Shown: positions 9,338 to 18,942, counted from the first letter of the stretch. The stretch: 64,000 bases of DNA from Flavobacteriales bacterium (GCA_016700415.1 CP065018.1:1178001-1242000); one strand, 5' to 3'. Notes: generated from the letters alone by a model not told the origin. Made by a program: numbers and translations.

Positions 9338-10066
9338 ATGCGCAAGTTGACCATCCTGCTGCTCATGGCCGCGCTTACCGCGACCGCGTCAAAACCAAAG
9401 AAGATGTTCGTGGTGATCCATACCACGGACAAGGTGATCGTGAATTATGTCTGTGCTGAAGAATCGGAGAACACGGCGGACGTCCCGGTCCTGGGCAGCT
9501 GCATAAAGTCCACCGGTGGATACATGTGGCACGTGGTGGGCGGAGTGGCACCGTACACGGTCTTGAAGAACGAGTTGCGCACCATGACCAGCGGATGCAT
9601 CACGGTGATGGACGCGGAGGGGACCATCGCCACGAGTTGCGGTGTGATCGGCGTTCTGCAAGAGAAACTGGCGGTGGATTGTTATGCGAAGAAGGACTTG
9701 GACGATGGGCCTTACGGACTTGTACCGAACGACTCCACCGACGCGGCCCGGGTGGGCTGGAAGACCCCACCGGTCGAACACGACCCCGGCGACACGTATG
9801 TGCCTCCCGTGAGAGGTCCCATTCCCACTGTGGACCCTCCTGTCGACCCCGATCCGATCACCACCAAGCCTGAAGGTCGTACGCCAAGGACAAGCAAAGG
9901 CCCCGGCAACCCGCCGCCCGTGAACCACAAGGCTGTCCTTCCTCCGGCCAAAAACCCGCTGGAAGGCTCGGGGCAAGGGCCGAAGAGCTTAGGCAACAAA
10001 CCTGGCCGCTTATCCAGCGACCAATGCGATCAACCGAACAGGACGAAGGCCCTAAAAGATCGTTGA
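9338..10066 (+). CDS. Secreted protein with one SprB-repeat-like segment and a proline-rich tail
   Basis: Starting at the ATG that gives a signal peptide (MRKLTILLLMAALTATAS), the product has 242 residues. Residues about 40-110 contain VGGVAPYTVLKN and SGCITVMDAEGTIAT, resembling the gGtpPYtv ... C-itvtDa.G pattern of SprB-type repeats found in Bacteroidota gliding adhesins. The second half is rich in Pro, Gly and Lys (PVRGPIPTVDPPVDPDPITT) with no recognised domain and no T9SS tail. A surface or periplasmic structural role is inferred. It is followed by a bidirectional terminator and appears to be a single-gene unit. Confidence 0.7.
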   Translation: MRKLTILLLMAALTATASKPKKMFVVIHTTDKVIVNYVCAEESENTADVPVLGSCIKSTGGYMWHVVGGVAPYTVLKNELRTMTSGCITVMDAEGTIATSCGVIGVLQEKLAVDCYAKKDLDDGPYGLVPNDSTDAARVGWKTPPVEHDPGDTYVPPVRGPIPTVDPPVDPDPITTKPEGRTPRTSKGPGNPPPVNHKAVLPPAKNPLEGSGQGPKSLGNKPGRLSSDQCDQPNRTKALKDR

Positions 10067-10180
10067 GGACCGATGGGCAAAATGGTCCGTTGAGCAGATC
10101 CGACCGTCCACGCATCAGAAGTGTCCAATGCACGAAAGCATAAATTGACAAGCGGATATCGGTGTTCACAGAACGCCACA

Positions 10181-10214
10181 AATGCAAAAGGACCCGGTCG
10201 GGTCCTTTCGCATT
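10181..10214. terminator. Bidirectional hairpin terminator
   Basis: A 15-bp stem with one mismatch (AATGCAAAAGGACCC / GGGTCCTTTCGCATT) and a 4-nt loop lies between two convergent genes. A/T tracts inside the stem serve as U-tracts in both directions. Confidence 0.75.
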
Positions 10215-10231
10215 TCCACACCAATCAGCAC

Positions 10232-11218
10232 CTACAGTCCATCCAGGTCTGCTTGGTACTGTGATAAGGAGGTGGGCTGCATAGTGATCGCCTGCTCATG
10301 GTCCATCGCAATGGTGATCGGCGTGAATGAGGAATAGTACTGTCCATTCTGTTGCGAGAGCGCCACAATGGTGCCCTGCAGGCCAACACGGACCGGAAAG
10401 CCCGCGCGGATCCCGGTCGCCGAGGAAGCTTCCAAATAGACCATGCAGTTGATCGCAGGGAGCACGACCCAGACCATGGTATTGTTCGCGAATCCAACAG
10501 GAAGGTTGATCGTGACGTCCGTGCTATCGCCTCCCGGAGGGATCGGATGATCGCAATTGATGAAATCGTAGGGTGGCCAGGTGGAACTTCCGAAATTTCC
10601 AGCAGGCCATGGTGCATTGTAGTAGTTACCGGTGATCCAGCCTCCTGCACTGTCAGGTAGAAAGATCGCGGAATCCGCCGCCAATGCAACAGGGTCCTGC
10701 CAAAGCACATCTCCATTTCCATCCTCGACCCCTGCATATTGAAGCATCGCCGGATCGAGCGCGTTCGCAGGAAAATTCACCATCGCGGCCCCGGGGGCCA
10801 CGGTTACTTGTTCCCCGCTAGCCGTGGCTCGCAAGCGTACCGCCCCTCCACTCTCAAGCATGTATTTCGTGCCATTCGCGATTGCGACGGTCCGGATGTT
10901 CGTACGCACCATTTCGGAAACGGACATCACTTCCATGAGATCGATCGTCACAACTCCGTTGACAACACCTCCTTGATGATCCCGGAACGCATGCGGAGCG
11001 AAGGTGAGCACGGTGCCGTGGCTGCCCACGAACACCCCGCCGAATGAAGCATTCACCGTAAAGATTTGCGTGGCGTTCATACGGGCATCCGTAATGATCG
11101 CCCGTACCGGATCGCTCGTAGTGGGTGTGGGCGAATAACCTTGGGATTCCTCCTTCTTACATCCTCCCGCCACCGCCAACGCGATGATGAGGGTGATCAC
11201 TGTTCCTGTGGTTTTCAT
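10232..11218 (-). CDS. Surface lipoprotein of unknown function
   Basis: The ATG at 11218 gives a lipoprotein signal (MKTTGTVITLIIALAVAGGC) with the lipidated cysteine followed by KKEES, a Lys plus two acidic residues resembling the Bacteroidota lipoprotein export signal for the outer leaflet. The mature part, about 310 residues, is a beta-rich sequence. Its opening (GGVFVGSHGTVLTFAPHAF, then GVVTIDLMEV) resembles the start of carboxypeptidase-regulatory-like or ZU5-like beta domains of Bacteroidota lipoproteins, but I do not recognise a named family. It is transcribed alone and converges on the secreted protein gene. Confidence 0.75.
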   Translation of the reverse strand: MKTTGTVITLIIALAVAGGCKKEESQGYSPTPTTSDPVRAIITDARMNATQIFTVNASFGGVFVGSHGTVLTFAPHAFRDHQGGVVNGVVTIDLMEVMSVSEMVRTNIRTVAIANGTKYMLESGGAVRLRATASGEQVTVAPGAAMVNFPANALDPAMLQYAGVEDGNGDVLWQDPVALAADSAIFLPDSAGGWITGNYYNAPWPAGNFGSSTWPPYDFINCDHPIPPGGDSTDVTINLPVGFANNTMVWVVLPAINCMVYLEASSATGIRAGFPVRVGLQGTIVALSQQNGQYYSSFTPITIAMDHEQAITMQPTSLSQYQADLDGL

Positions 11219-11346
11219 GAGATGGGGTTCGGGGTGGGTCCTTTGTAACACTACACGCATGAGCGTGGCTCGAGGTTGGGTACCTGAAAATTAAAACAAT
11301 CCGCTACAGCCCCGGAGCCGCATGAGCATGATGAGGCATCCCCGGT

Positions 11347-12159
11347 ATGAATGACCTTTGGACCATGTCTCAATCGCTATCATCAAAGGAGATCCATGGC
11401 CTGCTGGACGAGGCCTACGAGCGTTTCGCCACGCCCGTGTTCATCGCGCTCGATCCCATCCAAGTGCCTCGCTCGTTCAGCAAGCGTGAGGATGCGGAGA
11501 CCATCGGCTTCATCACCGCCACCATCGCATGGGGCCAACGGAAGACGATCATCTCCAATGCTTGGAAGCTGGTGCGATCGATGGATGAGGAACCGTTCGA
11601 CTTCGTGATGCATGCCTCGGAAGCGGAGCTTGACCGGCTGGACCACTTCGTCCATCGCACCTTCAACGCCACCGACCTGCGCCACTTCATCCTGGGCCTT
11701 CGTCATCTTCACACCACGTTCGGCGGACTGGAAGCGGCCTTTTTGCCCAGCACGCCCGATGCTCCCCTTCCGGCCATGGCCGATATGATCGCCAGCTTTC
11801 GGGAACGTTTCTTCGAACCTGCTCATGAAGCGCGGACACGCAAACATGTCGCCGATCCCTCTCGTGGCAGCAATGCCAAGCGCATCAACATGTTCCTGCG
11901 TTGGATGGTGCGGCCCAACGACCGTGGCGTGGACCTCGGCCTGTGGAAGCGCATCCCAACGCACGCATTACATGTGCCGTTGGACGTCCATACCGGCCGC
12001 ATGGCCCGCGAGCTGGGACTATTGCGGCGGAAACAGGACGATTGGAAAAGCGTGATGGAGCTCACCGAAGCCCTTCGGCTCTTCGACGCGGAGGATCCCG
12101 TGAAGTATGACATCGCGCTGTTCGCGCTCGGCGTGGAAGCCGGTCGTACACGACTTTGA
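11347..12159 (+). CDS. TIGR02757 (DUF2400) family protein
   Basis: The 270-residue protein matches the TIGR02757 pattern throughout: AETIGFITATIAWGQRKTII near the N-terminus, LRHLHTTFGGLE in the middle, KRINMFLRWMVRPNDRGVDLGLW, then HVPLDVHTGRMARELGL and the end DPVKYDIALFALG. The family is widespread in Bacteroidota and has an HhH-GPD-like helical fold reminiscent of DNA glycosylases, but its activity is not established. An internal ATG at 11365 is an alternative start. Confidence 0.9.
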   Translation: MNDLWTMSQSLSSKEIHGLLDEAYERFATPVFIALDPIQVPRSFSKREDAETIGFITATIAWGQRKTIISNAWKLVRSMDEEPFDFVMHASEAELDRLDHFVHRTFNATDLRHFILGLRHLHTTFGGLEAAFLPSTPDAPLPAMADMIASFRERFFEPAHEARTRKHVADPSRGSNAKRINMFLRWMVRPNDRGVDLGLWKRIPTHALHVPLDVHTGRMARELGLLRRKQDDWKSVMELTEALRLFDAEDPVKYDIALFALGVEAGRTRL

Positions 12160-12212
12160 TCAGGTTTCCATCATGCCCACGGCCGTATCTTCGCCAAAGC
12201 AACCCAAGCCCC

Positions 12213-13115
12213 ATGCACACCATCCAACGGACCCTTTCACTGCTCTTCGCCGCTGCCGCGCTATCCGCCACCCTGCACGCGCAGGACAAGTTGAAGGACG
12301 GCACTTCCCTCACTTGGGACAAAACGATCGGCGTGGGCCAAGACTCCCTGATGAACGACACGGTGATGGTGCCCGCGCGCACGGTCCCCGTCTATGAGGC
12401 CGACGATTCCCAAGTGGCGAAACTGCTGGAGAAGGTCATTCCCGGCTCCTCTTTCAAAAAGCAGGGCAAATTGCTGAGCGCTTCCGATGTGATTTTCCCG
12501 GCCGCCTCGGAAAGTCCGGTGCAACTGCTGGCGGGCATCGAGAGGGACAAGAAGGCCAACCTCAGTACGTTGAAGTTAGCATTCCTTCAAGCCGGAACCC
12601 CTTTGGTCGGGAACGACGCGAAGTTGAACGAAGCGGTGCGTGACCTCGGGGTCAAGCTGAACAAAGGGGTTGTGCAGGAGCAGATAGACGACTGGAACAA
12701 GCAGTTGGACAAGGCCGGAAATAAGGCCGAGAGCGCCAGCAAAGCCAGCGATAAGACGCAGGGGAAATTGAACAAAAGCCAATCCAAGGTGGCCAAGGCC
12801 AGCAAGGAAAGAAGCAAATTGCAAGGGGATCACGCGGTACTGCAGAAGGAGATCGATCTGCTGAACCAGAAATGGACGCTCAGTCAAGACCCGAAGGACT
12901 TGAACAAGCTGACAAAGGCCCGGGGCAAGATCACCAAGAACGAATCGAAGATGGCCAAGGCGATGAAGGCCGAGGCCGATGGGCAGAAGGACGTCTCCAA
13001 GTACACCGAGGCCTTACCGGACGCACAGAAGACGGAACAGGCCAAAGCGGCCACGCAGGCTGAAGTCCAGCGCACGGTGGACGCCCTGCAGCGAAAGATG
13101 GAGAGTATCCGGTGA
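12213..13115 (+). CDS. Secreted Lys/Ala-rich coiled-coil protein
   Basis: The start at 12213 gives a signal peptide ending at LSATLHAQ. The 300-residue product has a globular part to about residue 150. A long charged helical part follows (residues about 160-300) with repeated Lys-Ala-Ser patterns such as KAGNKAESASKASDKTQGKL and KITKNESKMAKAMKAEADG, predicted to form coiled coil. No catalytic motif or known domain is visible. It starts 53 bp after the TIGR02757 gene and may be in its transcription unit. A periplasmic scaffold is a guess. Confidence 0.72.
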   Translation: MHTIQRTLSLLFAAAALSATLHAQDKLKDGTSLTWDKTIGVGQDSLMNDTVMVPARTVPVYEADDSQVAKLLEKVIPGSSFKKQGKLLSASDVIFPAASESPVQLLAGIERDKKANLSTLKLAFLQAGTPLVGNDAKLNEAVRDLGVKLNKGVVQEQIDDWNKQLDKAGNKAESASKASDKTQGKLNKSQSKVAKASKERSKLQGDHAVLQKEIDLLNQKWTLSQDPKDLNKLTKARGKITKNESKMAKAMKAEADGQKDVSKYTEALPDAQKTEQAKAATQAEVQRTVDALQRKMESIR

Positions 13116-13158
13116 TCGCACCGGACGAGTCCTGCTCAGCCGGCTCCGGGGTCCGGAC

Positions 13159-14688
13159 CTATCCTACGCTATAGTTCGGCGCTTCCCGCGTGATGAATAC
13201 ATCGTGCGGATGGCTCTCTTTCATGCCGGCGCTGGTGATGCGCATGAAGGTCGCGTGCTGCAAGGCTGCGATATCCGCCGCTCCGCAGTAACCCATCCCT
13301 GCACGCAGACCACCTTCCATCTGGTGGACCACCTCATGTAACGGGCCTTTGAAGGGTACGCGCCCGCTGATGCCTTCCGGCACGAGTTTCTTGATGTCGT
13401 CTTCCATGTCCTGGAAGTAGCGGTCCTTGCTGCCGCGCTGCATGGCCTCGATGCTGCCCATGCCGCGGTAGGTCTTGAAGCGACGGCCTTCGTAGATCAC
13501 GGTTTCGCCGGGACTTTCCTCCACGCCTGCGAAGAGCGACCCGATCATCACGCTGTCCGCACCGCCCGCGATGGCCTTCACCATGTCGCCAGTGTAGCGG
13601 ATGCCGCCATCGGCGATCACGGGAACGCCGCTACCCGCGATGGCCTGAGCACAATCATGCACAGCGGTCAGTTGTGGCACGCCCACGCCCGCAATGACGC
13701 GCGTGGTGCAGATGCTCCCGGGACCGATGCCCACTTTTACGGCGTCGGCACCGGCGTCCACCAAGGCTTTTGCGGCGGCACCGGTGGCCACGTTGCCCAC
13801 CACGAGGTCCACCTTTGGAAAGGCTTTGCGGATGCTGCGCAGCATGTCCTGCACGCCAATGTGGTGGCCGTGCGCGGTATCGATCACCAGCGCGTCAACA
13901 CCGGCGGCCACCAATGCTTTGGCGCGTTCCAGGCTGTCGCCGGTGACGCCGATAGCGGCAGCAACGCGCAAGCGACCCAGATGATCCTTGCAAGCATTGG
14001 GGCTTTGCTTCAGCTTGATGATGTCCTTGTACGTGACCAAGCCCACGAGCTTGCCCTTGGCATCCACCACGGGAAGTTTTTCGATCTTGAATTCCTGCAG
14101 GATGTCGGCGGCTTGGGCCATGGTGACATCCGGCTTGGCGGTGATGACCTTATCACTGGTCATCACTTCGGCCACGGGCTTGGCCATTTTCTTCTCGAAG
14201 CGCAGGTCCCGGTTGGTAACGATGCCCACGAGCTTATCGGCCTTGTCCACCACGGGAATGCCGCCGATGCCGTGCTCGGCCATCAGGCGGAGCGCATCGC
14301 CCACGGTGGCGCCTTCGAGCAGTTTCACCGGGTCGGTGATCATGCCGCTCTCGCTGCGCTTCACCCTTCGCACCTCGTTGGCCTGTTCCGCGATCGATTG
14401 GTTCTTGTGGACCACACCGATACCGCCCTGCTGGGCGATGGCGATAGCGAGGTCGGCGCCCGTCACCGTGTCCATGGCGGCGGAGACGATGGGGAGGTTC
14501 AGCGTGATGTTGCGGCTGAACCGGGTGCGGATGTCCACAGCGCGGGGCAGCACTTCGGAGTATGCCGGCACAAGCAGGACGTCGTCATAGGTGAAGCCTT
14601 GTGCAGCAAAGCGATCGGAAAAGGAATTGGCCGCTGGGACCGGGCGTTCGCTCCGTTCGGGAGCGAGGGCGGAGGTGGATCGTTCCAT
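13159..14688 (-). CDS. guaB: Inosine-5'-monophosphate dehydrogenase
   Basis: The protein has the full IMPDH layout: TIM-barrel start (FTYDDVLLVPAYSEVLPR), two CBS domains (roughly residues 105-225), the catalytic loop GPGSICTTRVIAGVGVPQ with the active cysteine, the flap region with YRGMGSIEAM, and the C-terminal GLRAGMGYCGA. It oxidises IMP to XMP, the committed step of GTP synthesis. I use the ATG at 14688; a TTG two codons upstream is less likely. A TACTTTTG element at 14692-14699 matches the -7 box but sits too close to this ATG to be its promoter unless translation starts further in. Confidence 0.96.
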   Translation of the reverse strand: MERSTSALAPERSERPVPAANSFSDRFAAQGFTYDDVLLVPAYSEVLPRAVDIRTRFSRNITLNLPIVSAAMDTVTGADLAIAIAQQGGIGVVHKNQSIAEQANEVRRVKRSESGMITDPVKLLEGATVGDALRLMAEHGIGGIPVVDKADKLVGIVTNRDLRFEKKMAKPVAEVMTSDKVITAKPDVTMAQAADILQEFKIEKLPVVDAKGKLVGLVTYKDIIKLKQSPNACKDHLGRLRVAAAIGVTGDSLERAKALVAAGVDALVIDTAHGHHIGVQDMLRSIRKAFPKVDLVVGNVATGAAAKALVDAGADAVKVGIGPGSICTTRVIAGVGVPQLTAVHDCAQAIAGSGVPVIADGGIRYTGDMVKAIAGGADSVMIGSLFAGVEESPGETVIYEGRRFKTYRGMGSIEAMQRGSKDRYFQDMEDDIKKLVPEGISGRVPFKGPLHEVVHQMEGGLRAGMGYCGAADIAALQHATFMRITSAGMKESHPHDVFITREAPNYSVG

Positions 14689-14766
14689 GCACAAAAGTAC
14701 GGTCCGGGCGCGATCATCACGATGTCCGCAACTTCCTCTATTTGTGAACAGCCCGTGGACAACCGG

Positions 14767-16848
14767 TCAAAGGCCCGGCAGGAACGTGACCGTCCCACGG
14801 CGCTCCACGGTCTTCCCGGCACCGTTCAGAAAGGAACAGTAGTAGGCATAGACGCCCTGGGGCACAAGCCGTCCTTCCACCCGGCCATCCCAAGCCTCGT
14901 AGCGGTCCGAGGTGGTCCAGATCTGTTGCCCCCAACGGTTGAAAATGGTGAACTCGTATCGTTCCACATCGGCATAGGAAAGCACCGGTTGGAACGTATT
15001 GTTGTAGCCACCCTCGATGAATGCGTTCGGGATCCAGACCTCCTCCTGCTGGATGGCACAAGCGATATTGCTGGTGGAGATCGCATCGATGCCGGAGGTA
15101 TTGCCCGCTTCGTTCGCCACCACATAGTAGCAGAACTTGCCGGGCGTGGATGCCAGGCCTTGCACGTCGTCATCGAACTCCCATTCCCCCATCGCCGTGT
15201 TGCCGATCAGCTGGAACGGTCCGTCGGCGACGCTGCGGTAGACCGCATAACCGGCCACCGCCCCCGCCCACTGCACGTAACCGTTCCAGCGCAACCGGTT
15301 GAACCCGTCCAGGTCCGGTGATGCCGTCAGTAGTATGGTCGTTCCCAGGTTGCTGGTGACCACGGTGTTCCCGCAGCTGTCCTCCACCAGTACGCGGTAG
15401 GTATAACTGCGTTCCGAGGTCAGCACGTCCTGGTCGTCGAAGGTGATCACCGGGCCGGTCCCACCGGGCACGCTTGCCACGTCTTCCCATGGCAGGCCGT
15501 TGTTGGTCCGCTGAAGCACAAGCCGCCGGGTAAATGCGTTCAGGTCCACACTGTCCGTTACCTGCACATGGTCCTTCCCCAGCAACGTCGCGGTGCGCAC
15601 GTAGTTCCATTGGGGTACCGGCGGGTACGAAGTAGTACGGCATGCCATGTTGGAAAGGGAGACATGGCCGGGTTCCGTACCGATGGCCTTGAGGACATAG
15701 CAGTAGGTATGACCGGCGATCACGTTGGAGCTCAGGTACTGGTCCGTGACCGGGTCCAGCGTGGCCAAGAGGTTCATTGGTCCTGCATTATCGATCCGGC
15801 CATAGAGCTCATAATGGTCCACGGGCCAACCCACGTACGGGGTGCGCGCCACGAGGACGGTCCCTGCGCAACGATCGTAAATGGTGGAGAGGTGGACCGT
15901 GGTGTGGGGATCGCGGGTGGCGCTGGTGTTGGGGCTTGGCGGAGTTCCCTTCCAGCAGGTGTCGATAGCCGCGATGGTGTACGATTCCGGCCCTGCGCCG
16001 GCATCGCTGAACGGCCAGATGAAGGTGGTGTTCAGCCGTCCGTAGAGCGTATCGAGGATCACATTCCCCCCGGGTGTGGACAGCACGATGATATAGCCGT
16101 CCGTATCCAATTCCGGGCTGGGGTCCCAGTGTACCACGGTCTGGTTGGTGGTCGTGTCCACGGTAACGTCCACCATGTTCGGCACCGAGGGCGGGGTGAT
16201 GTCCTGGAAGTTGGCACCGGCGGTATTGCTGGTGGACACGCAGCCGGACGCATCAGGTATTTGGACACGGAAATTCAATGTGTCCTCGCAGATGGAAACC
16301 TCTTGGGACCAGTGGTGGACCGTATTCGCCACACTGTCCGTCAGCGCCCAGGTCCCGAGGGGATATTCCCGATCGATGCGCGTTTCACTTCCGGAGGAAC
16401 TCAGCGGTGGCTGATGTGGAAAATTCCAGTCCACCACGGAACTTCCCAATGGAACGCTCTGCGATACCTGGAGAAAGAGGGTGGCCAGCGTATCGCTCGG
16501 AACGGACGAGTTCGGCGCACCGGAAGTGGAGACGGTGACGAGGTAGTAGTACTGTACCGCCGCGTTCGCTCCCGCCGCCACATGGGTGTAGCTGGTCTGC
16601 GCATACACGGGCACAGGTGCCACCAAGGCATAGGGCCCGGCAAGGGAAGCAGCGTGGTACACTTCGTAGTGTAGGAATTCTGCCGTGGGATCGGGAGGAA
16701 TGACCCATGTGAGCACGGCGCTGCCCCCCGGGCCTACCGAGGCGCAGCGCAGGGACGGCGGGTCCAGCACGGTGGCGCGCAGGACGACCGGAAAAAACAG
16801 GAGCAGGATCAAGCTCAGGTCACGCACATTCCTCCAACGCGGTTCCAT
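14767..16848 (-). CDS. Large secreted protein with fibronectin-like repeats and T9SS type B sorting domain
   Basis: From the ATG at 16848 the 693-residue product has a signal anchor (LSLILLLFFPVVLRA). Several fibronectin type III-like modules follow (for example LRWNGYVQWAGAVAGYAVYR). The end is a type B T9SS / gliding-motility-associated domain, recognisable from WIPNAFIEGGYNNTFQPV, YEFTIFNRWGQQIW and WDGRVEGRLVPQGVYAYY. This domain directs export through the type IX system, often with anchoring by PorV/SprF-type partners. No enzymatic module is visible, so an extracellular binding or matrix role is inferred. It is transcribed alone. Confidence 0.9.
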   Translation of the reverse strand: MEPRWRNVRDLSLILLLFFPVVLRATVLDPPSLRCASVGPGGSAVLTWVIPPDPTAEFLHYEVYHAASLAGPYALVAPVPVYAQTSYTHVAAGANAAVQYYYLVTVSTSGAPNSSVPSDTLATLFLQVSQSVPLGSSVVDWNFPHQPPLSSSGSETRIDREYPLGTWALTDSVANTVHHWSQEVSICEDTLNFRVQIPDASGCVSTSNTAGANFQDITPPSVPNMVDVTVDTTTNQTVVHWDPSPELDTDGYIIVLSTPGGNVILDTLYGRLNTTFIWPFSDAGAGPESYTIAAIDTCWKGTPPSPNTSATRDPHTTVHLSTIYDRCAGTVLVARTPYVGWPVDHYELYGRIDNAGPMNLLATLDPVTDQYLSSNVIAGHTYCYVLKAIGTEPGHVSLSNMACRTTSYPPVPQWNYVRTATLLGKDHVQVTDSVDLNAFTRRLVLQRTNNGLPWEDVASVPGGTGPVITFDDQDVLTSERSYTYRVLVEDSCGNTVVTSNLGTTILLTASPDLDGFNRLRWNGYVQWAGAVAGYAVYRSVADGPFQLIGNTAMGEWEFDDDVQGLASTPGKFCYYVVANEAGNTSGIDAISTSNIACAIQQEEVWIPNAFIEGGYNNTFQPVLSYADVERYEFTIFNRWGQQIWTTSDRYEAWDGRVEGRLVPQGVYAYYCSFLNGAGKTVERRGTVTFLPGL

Positions 16849-16919
16849 GGGGATCGGTATCGGGGAATAGACGTTGTGGACCATCGATCGGTTCATCGGG
16901 GACCTGACATTTTCACGGG

Positions 16920-17924
16920 TCAGCCGAAATGAAGCGATGCGAGTTCCTGCTGCGCCGCCTTGAACTCGTTCATGACCTTCTCCACGATCGTGGCGGCGGG
17001 AAGCACATCTTTCAGGGTTGCCCCCACTTGTCCGATCTCCAGCTCGCCCTGTTCCAGATCGCCTTCGAACATGCCCCGTTTGGCGCGGGCCCGGCCCAGC
17101 AGGGCTTTCAGCTCCTCGGGCGTGGCGCAGCGGGCATAGGCCTGCCGCACTTCCTCGAAGAAGGGGTTACGCATCATGCGCACGGGCGCCAGTTCCTTCA
17201 ATGTGAGCAGGGTGTCCCCTTCCTTGCTGTCCAGCACATATTGCTTGAAAGCCGCATGACCGCTGGATTCCTCCGAGCAGACGAAGCGGCTGCCCATCTG
17301 TACGCCATCCGCGCCTAAGGCCATGGCCGCCAGCATGGCGCGGCCATCACCGATACCGCCTGCGGCGATCACCGGCACCTGCACGGCATCCCGGACCATC
17401 GGGACCAGCACCATGGTGGTCGTTTCCTCGCGCCCATTGTGGCCTCCGGCTTCAAATCCTTCGGCCACCACGGCGTCCACGCCGGCATCCTCGGCCTTGC
17501 GGGCGAACTTCACGCTTGCAGTGACATGCACCACGATGATGCCCGCATCCTTCAGCTTGCGCGTCCACGTCCCCGGGTTGCCCGCACTGGTGAACACGAT
17601 CGGGACGCCCTCCTCGATCACGGTATGGATGTGCTTGTCCACATCGGGGTAGAGCATGGGGATGTTCACCGCGAACGGCAGGGAGGTGGCCGCCTTGCAC
17701 TTACGAACATGTTCCAACAGGACATCCGGATACATGGACCCGGAGCCGATGACGCCCAAGCCGCCCGCATTGCTCACTGCGGCGGCCAAACGCCAGCCGG
17801 AGTTCCAGATCATGCCCGCTTGCACCAAGGGATAGCGGACGCCGAACAGGGATGTGACGCGGTTGGACAAGGAGCCGAGGGGTCTAATTGAAGTGGGCTG
17901 CGAAGGTAGGACGGCCCTCCTCAT
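16920..17924 (-). CDS. Nitronate monooxygenase / FabK-like flavoprotein
   Basis: The protein is an FMN-binding TIM barrel of the 2-nitropropane dioxygenase family: GVRYPLVQAGM at the N-terminus, AAVSNAGGLGVIGSG, the conserved EGFEAGGHNG with the catalytic-type histidine, and VIAAGGIGDGRAMLAAMALGADGVQMGSRF for phosphate binding. Members oxidise alkyl nitronates or, as FabK, reduce enoyl-ACP; the sequence does not decide between them. Start choice is uncertain: ATG 17924 is used, while TTG 17870 would begin right before the conserved region. The frame remains open further upstream, but that stretch runs into the divergent DUF6089 promoter and gene. Confidence 0.85.
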   Translation of the reverse strand: MRRAVLPSQPTSIRPLGSLSNRVTSLFGVRYPLVQAGMIWNSGWRLAAAVSNAGGLGVIGSGSMYPDVLLEHVRKCKAATSLPFAVNIPMLYPDVDKHIHTVIEEGVPIVFTSAGNPGTWTRKLKDAGIIVVHVTASVKFARKAEDAGVDAVVAEGFEAGGHNGREETTTMVLVPMVRDAVQVPVIAAGGIGDGRAMLAAMALGADGVQMGSRFVCSEESSGHAAFKQYVLDSKEGDTLLTLKELAPVRMMRNPFFEEVRQAYARCATPEELKALLGRARAKRGMFEGDLEQGELEIGQVGATLKDVLPAATIVEKVMNEFKAAQQELASLHFG

Positions 17925-17959
17925 GGATATTGTTGATATCCAATGCGAGACTAATTCCG

Positions 17960-17988
17960 TTGAACGTGGCTTGTTTTTCCTAAGTTTG
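17960..17988 (+). promoter_or_regulatory. Bacteroidota-type promoter of the DUF6089 gene
   Basis: TTG at 17960-17962 and a perfect TAAGTTTG at 17981-17988, separated by 18 nt, match the Bacteroidota sigma-factor consensus. The predicted start site is about 18 nt before the ATG at 18013. Confidence 0.7.
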
Positions 17989-18012
17989 CCAGTCAATCCG
18001 AGAACCCATCGC

Positions 18013-18942
18013 ATGAAGGCAGGAAGAATACACATGGCACTGGTGGTGCTTATGACGGTCGCCCTGGCGGGTGAGGCCCGTGCCCAGTACGATTGGGACA
18101 TCGGTGCCCATCTGGGCGGTGCCAATTATCTGGGTGAGTTCGGTGGCAAGGAGAAGACGCGCCAGGATTTCATCTGGGACATGAAGCTGGCACAAACCCG
18201 CTGGGCAGTGGGCGGTTTTGCGCGCAGGAAGCTCAACCGCAGTTTCTCCGTCAGCGCAGGCCTCATGTACTACAGGATCCAAGGTGGGGACTATCTGAGC
18301 ACCAACCCTGAGCGCGTAGGGCGCAATTTGAGCTTCCGCAACGACATGTTCGAGCTTTACGCCCGTCCCGAATTCACCGTTTTCCAGGACAATGACCTCG
18401 GCGGCCGGGGCCGGTACCGCACGGACTTCCGCCTATTCGTTTACGTGGGAGGTGCGGTCTACTACAGCAATCCCAAAGGCCAGATCAACCATACCGGTGA
18501 ATACTACAAGCTGCGTGACCTCACCACGGAGATGGAGAACTATTCCAGCTTGGGCTTCGCCATCCCTGCGGGCATGGGCTTCCACTTCACCTTCCAACGC
18601 CGCCATCGCATCGGCTGGGACTTCGGTTGGCGCACCACGTTCAGCGATTACATCGACGATGCCAGCACCGTTTATGCCGATCCGAACGACCTTCCCAGCC
18701 AGCTCTCGGTAGATCTCGCCAGCCAATCCACCTATGTGGACGATGGCAGCGGCCCCATCCCTGACCCGAGACAGTATTCCGCCGGGACCAAGCGTGGAGA
18801 CCCCACCCACAACGACAGCTACCTGACCATGACCCTTACGTACAGCTACGTCCTGCGGGGGCAGTCCAACTTCTACCGCCAGCGCTACAACTGGATGCGC
18901 GGCAAGAAGCGGATCGGTCGTAAGAGCCGTGCGAAATTCTGA
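18013..18942 (+). CDS. DUF6089 family outer-membrane beta-barrel protein
   Basis: The ATG at 18013 gives a signal peptide ending near GEARAQ and a 309-residue protein. It begins with the family-typical YDWDIGAHLGGANYLGEFGG and continues with alternating hydrophobic strands (SFSVSAGLMYYRIQGGDYLS, MGFHFTFQRRHRIGWDFGW), as expected for a small outer-membrane barrel. DUF6089 proteins are common in Bacteroidota and of unknown function. The gene has its own promoter and a strong terminator, so it is an independent unit. Confidence 0.88.
   Translation: MKAGRIHMALVVLMTVALAGEARAQYDWDIGAHLGGANYLGEFGGKEKTRQDFIWDMKLAQTRWAVGGFARRKLNRSFSVSAGLMYYRIQGGDYLSTNPERVGRNLSFRNDMFELYARPEFTVFQDNDLGGRGRYRTDFRLFVYVGGAVYYSNPKGQINHTGEYYKLRDLTTEMENYSSLGFAIPAGMGFHFTFQRRHRIGWDFGWRTTFSDYIDDASTVYADPNDLPSQLSVDLASQSTYVDDGSGPIPDPRQYSAGTKRGDPTHNDSYLTMTLTYSYVLRGQSNFYRQRYNWMRGKKRIGRKSRAKF

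Noticed and set aside
14692..14699. TACTTTTG as guaB promoter
   Set aside because: A good -7 match, but the implied transcript would start at or after the most likely ATG; left unassigned.
17924..18125. Longer nitronate monooxygenase-like protein starting at 18125
   Set aside because: The extra N-terminus overlaps the divergent DUF6089 promoter and signal peptide and is not part of the family fold.
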